A stretch of DNA of 6,879 nucleotides from assembly GCA_050180015.1 (NCBI GenBank), contig JBFXEO010000163.1:1-6879 (forward strand). Reading direction: 5' to 3'. Below are positions 1-5,833 of the stretch, piece after piece (within the stretch, counting starts at the first letter, position 1; each line of letters starts with the position of its first letter). A model generated the notes under the pieces. It saw nothing but the letters and a program-made list of their open reading frames with translations, did no database searches and was not told the origin of the DNA. Position numbers and translations under genes: made by a program. Origin of the DNA: JBFXEO01 sp050180015. GTDB taxonomy: Bacteria > Bacteroidota > Bacteroidia > Bacteroidales > Tenuifilaceae.

Positions 1-206
1 TACAAAGAATTAAAATTAAGGCAATGTTGTATAGCATAAATCGCTTTATATCAATAAAATCAATAGTTTTAGAAAAGGTGTTTTATATCACCAATTTTGA
101 CTAAAGTTTTATGAAACATTGGGTATAATTTTGCGTTATTAGCATTAAGGTTTTAGGGTTAATAGTTGGTTAAAGGTTTAGTTAATTTAGGTTAGTTTTA
201 GGGTGT
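1..206. other. AT-rich non-coding region
   Basis: No gene can be supported here. One frame on the plus strand is open from the left edge to a stop at 102-104, with an ATG at 24, but it is AT-rich and shows no recognisable motif; it could be the tail of a gene beginning outside the window or chance. From 144 to 211 the plus strand contains no C at all and is built of degenerate TTAG/GTTA/TTTAGGG words. An exact TAnnTTTG element lies at 126-133, treated separately. Confidence 0.6.
126..133 (+). promoter_or_regulatory. Possible Bacteroidetes promoter -7 element
   Basis: TAATTTTG is an exact match to the Bacteroidetes -7 consensus TAnnTTTG. A TTTG lies upstream at 96-99, but the 26-bp spacer is longer than the usual 19-21 bp, so the -33 element is poor. 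TATAAT (124-129) with TTGACT (97-102) is an alternative sigma70-like reading, also badly spaced at 21 bp. If it is active, transcription would start near 140 and could stop at the terminator at 207-238, giving an RNA of about 100 nt with no good ORF. Confidence 0.25.
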
Positions 207-238
207 AAAAACGGTGCCGATTGTTCGGCACCGTTTTT
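207..238. terminator. Bidirectional intrinsic terminator
   Basis: The arms AAAAACGGTGCCGA (207-220) and TCGGCACCGTTTTT (225-238) form a perfect 14-bp inverted repeat around the loop TTGT. The stem is GC-rich and is flanked by an A-tract on one side and a T-tract on the other, so it can end transcription from either strand. On the minus strand it directly follows, and overlaps by two bases, the TAA stop of the small ORF at 237-413, which is the usual place for a gene's own terminator. Confidence 0.85.
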
Positions 239-413
239 AGTTTCTGTATGCGGAACCCTTTGCAGTGCAATGGCCTTCGGCCATTTCGACGAGTTCAATG
301 TCCAGATTCCCCATACGCTGAGCTTGGCTAAGGGTACAGGAACCATCGGGCACCAAATAATTTGCTATTTTCCCGAATTTCGTGTAGGTTTGGCATAGTT
401 TGAAAACCTCCAT
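237..413 (-). CDS. Small hypothetical protein, 58 aa
   Basis: I do not recognise this protein. The ORF begins MEVFKLCQTYTKFG and ends HCTAKGSAYRN. It is soluble-looking, with no signal peptide or membrane segment, and carries three cysteines (C7, C26, C49). An in-frame TAA lies three codons before the ATG at 413, so this start is the only ATG option and the ORF is bounded on both sides. Two points favour a real gene: balanced codon use and amino-acid composition, and a stop codon that runs straight into a strong terminator. Two points argue against it: no leader or promoter is visible, since upstream DNA on this strand is the coding region of the solute-binding protein, and the likely promoter of that divergent gene (361-392) lies inside this ORF. 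The two ATGs share one CATG. It may be a small conserved protein, a remnant of a longer gene, or a chance ORF. Confidence 0.45.
   Translation of the reverse strand: MEVFKLCQTYTKFGKIANYLVPDGSCTLSQAQRMGNLDIELVEMAEGHCTAKGSAYRN
361..392 (+). promoter_or_regulatory. Bacteroidetes-type promoter for the solute-binding lipoprotein gene
   Basis: TTTG (361-364) and TAGGTTTG (385-392) are exact matches to the -33 (TTTG) and -7 (TAnnTTTG) elements of the Bacteroidetes primary sigma factor, separated by a conventional 20 bp. Transcription would begin near 397-400, leaving a leader of about 12-15 nt before the ATG at 412. This supports 412 rather than the upstream TTG at 400 as the start. Confidence 0.65.
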
Positions 414-2070
414 GAAAAGTTACATCAACAAAATCTCACTTTTTTTAGTTGCCCTTTACAGCTGTTACCCCTCCGAACAACGCCAGGAGGTAAGCCAGGT
501 ATTTCGATACAACGAGAGCAAGGGCATAACCTCGCTGGACCCGGCTTATGCCAGAAATCTGTCTTTGATTTGGCCTGTAAATCAGCTGTACAACGGATTG
601 GTACAGCTATCCGATTCGCTTACCATTGAGCCGTGTATTGCAAAAAGCTGGAAAATTTCCGATGATGGTTTATGCTATACCTTTTATATAAGGGATGATG
701 CTTTTTTTCACGACAACGTTGTTTTCCCTGCTTCTAGGGGGAGAAAGGTTGTTGCCCCTGATTTTGTTTATACATTCAACCGGTTGCTAGATCCAAGAAC
801 GGCCTCGCCGGGTGCCTGGGTTTTGTCCGCTTTGAATAAAAGTTTTGAGGGCGACAGTAATGGTTGTAGTGCGCCGTCCGATAGCGTTTTTGTGGTTCAC
901 CTGGCAAACCCGTTCCCCGCATTCCTCGGATTGATGAGCATGCCGTACTGTTTTGTGGTTCCCCACGAAGCGGTAGAGAGGTATGGTAACAACTTTGGCA
1001 GAAACCCGGTTGGGACAGGGCCGTTTTATATGAAATTCTGGAAGGATGGAGAAAAGTTAGTGCTTCGTAAAAATTGCAGGTATTTTGAGAGAGATTCTGC
1101 CGGAGTGGCATTACCGTACCTTGAGTCGGTTGCAGTAACCTTTATTGCCGATAAACAGTCGGAATTCCTGGAGTTTATCGGCGGGAATATCGATTTTTTA
1201 TCGGGTGTACATGCTGCGTCAAAGGATGAACTGTTAACCCGTACCGGAGAGCTAAACCCAAAGTATAGGCAACGGGTTAAAATGATTACCGGGCCTTACC
1301 TGAATACCGAATACCTGGGAATTTTGCTGGATACTTCGAAAATTACTGCAAAAAGTTCATGCTTACTCGACGAAAGAGTTCGAAAAGCAATAGGGTATGG
1401 GTTTGACCGGAACGCCATGATGCTTTACCTGCGTGGCAACATGGGTTATCCGGCCAATCAGGGCTTTATTCCTCCCGGGATGCCGGGGTTTGGTGATGCA
1501 ACGGAAGGCTTTGCCTATAACCCCGCCTTGGCCCGTGAACTACTCGCCAAGGCTGGTTACCCTAACGGGAAAGGGTTGCCGGAAATAACAATTTCTACTA
1601 CCGATGATTACCTGGATATTTGTGAGTTTATTCAGCATCAGCTGGGTGAAATAGGCATGGATGTTAGAATAGAAGTTCTACCTGGAGCCGCTTACCGCGA
1701 AATGATGGCAAATTCCAAATTGCCGGTATTCCGCGGCTCGTGGGTTGCCGATTATGCTGACCCGGAGAATTACCTTGCATTGTTTCTGAGCGATAATTTT
1801 TCGCCCAAGGGGCCTAATTATACCCATTTCTCCAATTTGGAATTCAATAGGTTATACGGTAAAGCGTTGAGTGAACCTGTCTATCAAAATCGATTGCCAT
1901 ACTATAGGGCAATGGATTCAATGGTTGTGGACAAGGCTGTTGTAATTCCGCTTTACTACGATAAGGTGGTACGGTTTTTATCGGCAGATGTTGAAGGAAT
2001 TGGCGTCAATCCCATGAATCTGCTAGTGCTAAAAAAAGGGAGGAAAACAAATACAGCTGCTGGTAATTAG
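412..2070 (+). CDS. ABC transporter substrate-binding lipoprotein, family 5 (peptide/oligopeptide type)
   Basis: Extracytoplasmic solute-binding protein of the SBP_bac_5 family (DppA/OppA/MppA/NikA type), which captures peptides or related solutes for an ABC importer. Numbered from ATG 412 (552 aa), residues 1-18 form a short basic-hydrophobic signal ending in LYSC with the lipid-attachment cysteine at C18, so the protein should be membrane-anchored. Family hallmarks follow in order: SLDP at about 41-44, AKSWKISDDG...FFHD at 77-101, GTGPF at 201-205, and SWVADYADPENY at 443-454. The length is normal for the family and the fold appears complete. A TTG at 400 is in frame but lies where transcription is expected to start, so the ATG was preferred. 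No permease or ATPase gene for the transporter is nearby, which suggests an orphan binding protein that uses a transporter encoded elsewhere. The ligand cannot be read from the sequence. The BadF-type kinase downstream hints at salvage of cell-wall fragments. Confidence 0.92.
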   Translation: MKSYINKISLFLVALYSCYPSEQRQEVSQVFRYNESKGITSLDPAYARNLSLIWPVNQLYNGLVQLSDSLTIEPCIAKSWKISDDGLCYTFYIRDDAFFHDNVVFPASRGRKVVAPDFVYTFNRLLDPRTASPGAWVLSALNKSFEGDSNGCSAPSDSVFVVHLANPFPAFLGLMSMPYCFVVPHEAVERYGNNFGRNPVGTGPFYMKFWKDGEKLVLRKNCRYFERDSAGVALPYLESVAVTFIADKQSEFLEFIGGNIDFLSGVHAASKDELLTRTGELNPKYRQRVKMITGPYLNTEYLGILLDTSKITAKSSCLLDERVRKAIGYGFDRNAMMLYLRGNMGYPANQGFIPPGMPGFGDATEGFAYNPALARELLAKAGYPNGKGLPEITISTTDDYLDICEFIQHQLGEIGMDVRIEVLPGAAYREMMANSKLPVFRGSWVADYADPENYLALFLSDNFSPKGPNYTHFSNLEFNRLYGKALSEPVYQNRLPYYRAMDSMVVDKAVVIPLYYDKVVRFLSADVEGIGVNPMNLLVLKKGRKTNTAAGN

Positions 2071-2090
2071 CGCGATTGTGTAGAGTTGGT

Positions 2091-2108
2091 AAGGTATAAA
2101 AGGTATAA
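2091..2108. repeat. Tandem 9-bp direct repeat
   Basis: AAGGTATAA occurs twice in immediate succession (2091-2099 and 2100-2108) in the 94-bp gap between the lipoprotein and kinase genes. No exact TAnnTTTG promoter element is present in this gap and no terminator hairpin is visible, so the two genes are probably co-transcribed. The repeat may be slippage or a small regulatory site. Confidence 0.6.
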
Positions 2109-2164
2109 TTGAATGAGTTTATGGAGTAGTTCTTTTAGTTAAAGCATTCTATTTAAATAAATTA

Positions 2165-3019
2165 ATGTCGGGTAAAATGATTGTTGTTGCAGATAGTGGT
2201 GCCACCAAAACCGATTGGCGGATAATGGATGAAAATGGGCAAATTTTTAATTTTGAGACCGTTGGCCTTAGCCCATACTTTAACACCGAGTCTGATTTTT
2301 TGGATGCACTTGGCCCTAATTTTCCTGCAAAGCTGGATAAGAATAGTATTACCAATGTTTACTTCTACGGATCGGGATGTGGCGTACAGGAAAAGGGGGA
2401 AGACGTGGCGAGGTATCTTCGATCGTTTTTTTCAAGTGCAGAGGCGTTGGCTCTGTCCGATGCGCTGGGCGCTGCCCGCGCTTTATTTGCAGATAACCCC
2501 GGAATAGTTGCGATTTTAGGAACGGGATCCAATATTACCTTTTACGACGGTGAAAGGCTGGAGAGCAAGACCCCGTCGCTGGGATATACCCTGGGCGACG
2601 AGGGTAGTGGGGCCGACATGGGAAAAACACTTTTGCGGTCGTATTTGTATGGCCACCTGCCCGGGGATTTATCGGATAAACTTTGTGCCAGCTACAATGT
2701 TGATCTTAGCCATGTTTTGGATATGATCTACTCTAGCCCACGACCATCCGCTTACTTAGCTTCGTTTGTGCCTTTCTTGGTCGAAAATATTAATCATCCT
2801 GCAGTCACAAAAATAGTGGATGAATCGTTGGAGATGATGTATAAACACCATCTGGCAGTTTTTTGTAACCTGCCGGAACTTTCTGTTGGTGTTGCTGGAT
2901 CGGTGGGATATTTGTTTCGCAGCCGGCTGAACCTACTTGCAGCCCAAAAGGGATTTAAAATTTCAAAATACCTCCGTTACCCCATAGAGCGTTTAGTTAA
3001 GTACCATGCGGGCCATTAG
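2165..3019 (+). CDS. BadF/BadG/BcrA/BcrD-family ATPase, probable N-acetylglucosamine kinase
   Basis: ASKHA-fold sugar kinase of 284 aa (COG2971-type), most likely phosphorylating N-acetylglucosamine or a related amino sugar with ATP in the cytoplasm. Visible motifs are the phosphate-1 loop DSGATKTDW (10-18), GSGCG (69-73), DALGAAR (99-105) with D99 as the likely catalytic base by analogy to GlcNAc kinases, the phosphate-2 loop AILGTGSN (116-123), LGYTLGDEGSGADMG (139-153), and an adenosine-type GVAGSVGY (242-249). It lacks the four-cysteine iron-sulfur features of benzoyl-CoA reductase activators, which favours the kinase branch. Characterised relatives include MurK of Clostridium acetobutylicum, which phosphorylates MurNAc and GlcNAc. 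The first ATG (2165) was chosen; an ATG four codons later is also possible. The gene lies 94 bp behind the solute-binding lipoprotein on the same strand. Its TAG stop overlaps the TAA stop of the convergent NACHT gene. The exact substrate is inferred. Confidence 0.85.
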   Translation: MSGKMIVVADSGATKTDWRIMDENGQIFNFETVGLSPYFNTESDFLDALGPNFPAKLDKNSITNVYFYGSGCGVQEKGEDVARYLRSFFSSAEALALSDALGAARALFADNPGIVAILGTGSNITFYDGERLESKTPSLGYTLGDEGSGADMGKTLLRSYLYGHLPGDLSDKLCASYNVDLSHVLDMIYSSPRPSAYLASFVPFLVENINHPAVTKIVDESLEMMYKHHLAVFCNLPELSVGVAGSVGYLFRSRLNLLAAQKGFKISKYLRYPIERLVKYHAGH

Positions 3020-5505
3020 GATATTTTACGCTTAAACCCTGATGATTTCCATAAGCTATCCACATAATCAATACATTCTTTAGCCTTTTGCCTCTCGTTT
3101 AGCAGGTCAAGATTATGGGAAAGGTTTTTCATCAGTAAGGCCTCTGCCAGCTTGTACCCGGCAACTCCGCTAAGTTCAATGGCGCTTCTATAGCTGCCGT
3201 GGGTTGCTTTCAGGTTGTTGGCACGGATGTAGTACGATGCCCGTAAAACCTCTCCAAGTATTATTCCAGGATAGCTCCGCAATGGGTTTAGTATGCTGAA
3301 TATTTGCCCAATGGTGCTATTCTCGGTGCTGCAGATGGGCGAGTTTTCTACCGATAGCCGGTAGAACTTGGTTAATAGGAAGCAAATGGCCGATCGGTGG
3401 TTTTGCGATGTTAACTTATCGTTTAGCTCAATAAAATTTGGGAAATATTTTTCACGCTTTGAAAAAACTAGCATTGGTAGTAAGAATTCGGCAAAATCTA
3501 CTCTGTCGTTATGGTTTAGTAATGATTTTGAATAGTTTATTGCCAGGTTAATCCATGAGTCGGGATTTCCACTACCCATAAAAGATTCGTACATGGTATG
3601 GTTTGCAAACCAGATTCCTGCAAGTGTAGGCTTAAGTACATTGAACTCTCCTTGCCTGCTTGCGTTGAAGTGAGAAAATGCAAGGCTATCCATCGATATA
3701 AAACCAATGTAAGCAAGAAGTGTGTTGGCAAACAGCGTACCGTCTTCAGTCCTGGAATGGATCAGGTACTGCTTTATGAGAAACGAGAATGAATCTACAA
3801 GATGGTTGAAGTCTATGTTCCCTTCAAATAGCAACTTACGGGCAGCTGGTTGTTGGGCGTAATGTGGAACCAGTATGTTCCTCATGTAGGAATCGTTCCG
3901 CAGGGTTGCTGGAATTGTAGGGGAAGCCAGTGCGCGCTCCAGAGTAGTATTATTTAACCTGAAAAAATCGAACAGAACCTCCACCAGGCGTTCCTTGTAG
4001 GTTAGCTTAAACAGGGTCTCAAGCACCGATGGTTGGAGCTCATTGTCAGCCAGGTTAGTATCAATCCAGGAAAGGAGCTTTTTGTTAACCCCTTGCTCCT
4101 TTCGGATTAAATTCTGAACAACCAGCATACTTGCCATTTGCTGGTTTGCTATTCGGATGTATTTTGAATATCCGCCGAATGTATCAACCTGGGTTTCCTC
4201 AACTATAATTCCGTACGAATTGAGCTCTTCGTATGCGGTATAGTAATTTCCCGATAACCGTAGGTGAATGGGGTAAATATTTTTTAGTTCATCTTTTGAA
4301 ACAAACCGTAATCCGTAATCCGAGAGCAGGATAATTTGATTCAGGATATCAATTTTTTCGTCGGAATACTGCGAAAAGTAAACCTGTTTCTTTAGGAACT
4401 CGCTAAGAATATCGATCTGATCAGTGGGCAGGTTGAATTTTTCGGGTACGAAAGTTTGAATAAAAAGCTGCAGGAAGTAGGGGTAAGCAATAATTTCCCG
4501 TAGGTCAGGGTGCATTTCGTACACCAGCATCCTACTATTGTGCTGCTTGTTGATGGTATTATCAAGGATACTCTGAATTTCATCCATGCTAAACGGAGGA
4601 ATGTTGGCCCCATCCCGGGTGAAAATATCGGCATGGGTGAAGTACCATTTACTTTTGTCGTGTATGTACGACGAAAAAGTTTTCCAATTCGACTGCCTGG
4701 TAGATATAATCAGCTTGAGGTTAGGGGAGGTTGAAAACTTTTCGGCCAGGTCGGCCAACGAGTTTAAGATTTTCTCCTGCCTTGCCCCCTGCGATGTAAT
4801 CTCATCGAGTGCATCAACAATAAAAATAAACTTGCCTTGCGATGGAATATCATCCTTTGCTACAGCACCAATGAAATTACTGTCGGGTTCAAGTCCTAAA
4901 AGTCGCATTAGCCAAACGTCAATGTAAATTTCAGAAGGTGCAAATTGATCCAGCAAGTGTGCCGGAATAAATAGCAGAACATTTTTGTCCCTATTCTTTT
5001 TCCGTTGTTGATTTAGCACCCAGTGAGCAAGTAGGGTTGATTTGCCATATCCACCCGGCGCAATTAGCGCTGTTGCGGGGGCGGGATTTTTTATAAAATC
5101 GGCCAACCGGTCTTCGGCAAATTCCCGTTTTACGGTACATTCGAAATCTATCCCCGATTTTAGCTTGATGCGTTCAACGGTATTGCTGCTGATTGTTTTT
5201 GAATTTTCCAGCACAATTTCCCAATACCCAGCCGGGTAGAAATCGGTTTTATTCCTACACTGTACGCAGTTTATGTTAAAATCTTCCCAATCTTTATAAC
5301 CCACAAAACGGGAAAGGATGTCAAGTGTGACACGCGACGGATTAGAATTCGTTGATAGGAAGCCAAACACACGCCGGAGGGTTGCGGGGCTAATATATTC
5401 CTTGGTTGATTCTAGTACGCTGTAGGACAAATGAATACAATCTTTTTGGTATGATATTTTTCTGCCGAACGTGTGCTCAATTTCCGATTTTAATTTTTCA
5501 ACCAT
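3016..5505 (-). CDS. NACHT-type STAND NTPase, 829 aa
   Basis: Large signal-transduction ATPase of the STAND class. Residues 1-76 form a compact N-terminal domain with the pattern ISPATLRRVFGF...PSRVTLDILSRFVGYKDWEDF, familiar from other Bacteroidetes proteins and possibly helix-turn-helix-like or an adaptor. The NTPase core has Walker A APGGYGKST (149-157), Walker B FIFIVDALDE (226-235) with the DALDE form typical of NACHT, and a sensor-like KLIISTR (264-270). The rest is helix-rich, without leucine-rich repeats or a recognisable nuclease; about 750-820 look like TPR-type helical pairs. No membrane segment is evident. In this class the NTPase oligomerises on sensing a ligand and activates an effector. 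No effector domain is fused here, so the divergent small membrane protein and trypsin-fold protein are candidate partners. An in-frame TAA three codons upstream fixes the ATG at 5505. The stop overlaps the kinase gene's stop by 4 nt. The defence role is inferred. Confidence 0.88.
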   Translation of the reverse strand: MVEKLKSEIEHTFGRKISYQKDCIHLSYSVLESTKEYISPATLRRVFGFLSTNSNPSRVTLDILSRFVGYKDWEDFNINCVQCRNKTDFYPAGYWEIVLENSKTISSNTVERIKLKSGIDFECTVKREFAEDRLADFIKNPAPATALIAPGGYGKSTLLAHWVLNQQRKKNRDKNVLLFIPAHLLDQFAPSEIYIDVWLMRLLGLEPDSNFIGAVAKDDIPSQGKFIFIVDALDEITSQGARQEKILNSLADLAEKFSTSPNLKLIISTRQSNWKTFSSYIHDKSKWYFTHADIFTRDGANIPPFSMDEIQSILDNTINKQHNSRMLVYEMHPDLREIIAYPYFLQLFIQTFVPEKFNLPTDQIDILSEFLKKQVYFSQYSDEKIDILNQIILLSDYGLRFVSKDELKNIYPIHLRLSGNYYTAYEELNSYGIIVEETQVDTFGGYSKYIRIANQQMASMLVVQNLIRKEQGVNKKLLSWIDTNLADNELQPSVLETLFKLTYKERLVEVLFDFFRLNNTTLERALASPTIPATLRNDSYMRNILVPHYAQQPAARKLLFEGNIDFNHLVDSFSFLIKQYLIHSRTEDGTLFANTLLAYIGFISMDSLAFSHFNASRQGEFNVLKPTLAGIWFANHTMYESFMGSGNPDSWINLAINYSKSLLNHNDRVDFAEFLLPMLVFSKREKYFPNFIELNDKLTSQNHRSAICFLLTKFYRLSVENSPICSTENSTIGQIFSILNPLRSYPGIILGEVLRASYYIRANNLKATHGSYRSAIELSGVAGYKLAEALLMKNLSHNLDLLNERQKAKECIDYVDSLWKSSGFKRKIS

Positions 5506-5559
5506 TTCAGATTAGCTGCCAGATGAGGAATAATATAAAGCCTTATTGCTATTGACCTA

Positions 5560-5567
5560 CAAATATA
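5560..5567 (-). promoter_or_regulatory. Probable -7 element for the NACHT gene
   Basis: Read on the minus strand, this is TATATTTG, an exact TAnnTTTG match. It would start transcription near 5553 and give a leader of roughly 48 nt before the ATG at 5505. No exact TTTG lies at the expected distance upstream; the nearest is TATG with a 17-bp spacer, so the -33 element is weak. Confidence 0.45.
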
Positions 5568-5619
5568 ATTGTTTGTTTATTTATCATAATTTAACGATAA
5601 AAAAAACTTGACTGATTTG

Positions 5620-5660
5620 ACATGTTGTGGCAGCTATAAACCACAATACATTTGCCATGT
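5620..5660. promoter_or_regulatory. Nested inverted repeat, candidate operator in the divergent control region
   Basis: TTGTGG (5625-5630) and CCACAA (5641-5646) are perfect inverted arms with a 10-bp spacer. Just outside them ACATG (5620-5624) and CATGT (5656-5660) form a second inverted pair, offset by nine extra bases on the right side. The inner arms lie between the -33-like and -7 elements of the rightward promoter, where a bound repressor would block it. The same DNA could also fold as an imperfect hairpin, but most of it lies upstream of the expected transcript start. Confidence 0.4.
5624..5654 (+). promoter_or_regulatory. Bacteroidetes-type promoter for the small membrane protein and trypsin-fold genes
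   Basis: TACATTTG (5647-5654) is an exact -7 match. A three-of-four -33 match, GTTG (5624-5627), lies upstream with a standard 19-bp spacer. An exact TTTG at 5616-5619 is also present but 27 bp away. Transcription would start near 5660, giving an A-rich leader of about 25-30 nt before the ATG at 5688. Confidence 0.5.
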
Positions 5661-5687
5661 AAGGTAAGCAATAAAAAAATATATAAA

Positions 5688-5810
5688 ATGAAAAAACTTT
5701 TATTTCTTGCAGAGGCTAGTTCCAGAAAGTTTAGTGTTGATATTGGGGTGTTCATTGTTTTCTTCCTGGTTACATTGATTTTTGTGATTTCAATTGTACA
5801 TACATTATAG
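5688..5810 (+). CDS. Small single-pass membrane protein, 40 aa
   Basis: I do not recognise a family. The peptide starts MKKLLFLAEASSRKFSVD and continues into one strongly hydrophobic segment, GVFIVFFLVTLIFVISIV (about 20-37), ending HTL. The short, net-basic N-terminal tail suggests the N-terminus stays in the cytoplasm. The ATG follows an A-rich leader (ataaaaaaatatataaa), the usual translation context in Bacteroidetes, and lies about 33 bp after an exact -7 promoter element. The stop is 23 bp before the trypsin-fold gene, in another reading frame on the same strand, so the two are probably one transcript. The position, between a NACHT ATPase and a protease-fold protein, suggests a membrane effector, anchor or protease substrate. 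Chance cannot be excluded for an ORF this short, but start context, clear membrane segment and operon spacing all agree. Confidence 0.6.
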   Translation: MKKLLFLAEASSRKFSVDIGVFIVFFLVTLIFVISIVHTL

Positions 5811-5813
5811 TTG
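5781..5813 (+). promoter_or_regulatory. Possible internal promoter for the trypsin-fold gene
   Basis: TTTG (5781-5784) is followed after 21 bp by TATAGTTG (5806-5813), which matches TAnnTTTG with one mismatch. It would allow the trypsin-fold gene at 5834 to be transcribed without the small membrane protein. The signal is weak and lies inside the end of the small ORF. Confidence 0.2.
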
Positions 5814-5833
5814 GCAACCAAAACCATATAGCT

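Noticed and set aside
77..92. GGTG...CACC inverted repeat as a terminator
   Set aside because: Only a 4-bp stem with an 8-nt AT loop, and the flanking A and T runs do not pair without a bulge; too weak to call.
144..211. TTAGGG-like words as a telomere or CRISPR-like repeat array
   Set aside because: The words are degenerate, irregularly spaced and without distinct spacers; best described as low-complexity strand-biased DNA.
400..411. TTG at 400 as start of the solute-binding lipoprotein
   Set aside because: It coincides with the expected transcription start of the promoter at 361-392, while ATG 412 gives a typical short lipoprotein signal with the cysteine at residue 18.
776..1111. 111-codon minus-strand ORF inside the lipoprotein gene
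   Set aside because: Lies wholly within a well-supported family 5 binding protein and has no recognisable motif.
4392..4927. Several 74-113 codon ORFs on both strands inside the NACHT gene
   Set aside because: Out-of-frame shadows of the NACHT coding region, where the real frame carries intact Walker motifs.
5617..5640. sigma70-type promoter TTGACA (5617-5622) with TATAAA (5635-5640)
   Set aside because: The 12-bp spacer is too short, and the surrounding promoters fit the Bacteroidetes consensus better.
5591..5827. 78-codon minus-strand ORF across the control region and small membrane ORF
   Set aside because: It is antisense to the 40-aa membrane ORF, runs through the rightward promoter, and its own hydrophobic stretch is the complement of AT-rich DNA. 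No supporting promoter or neighbour.
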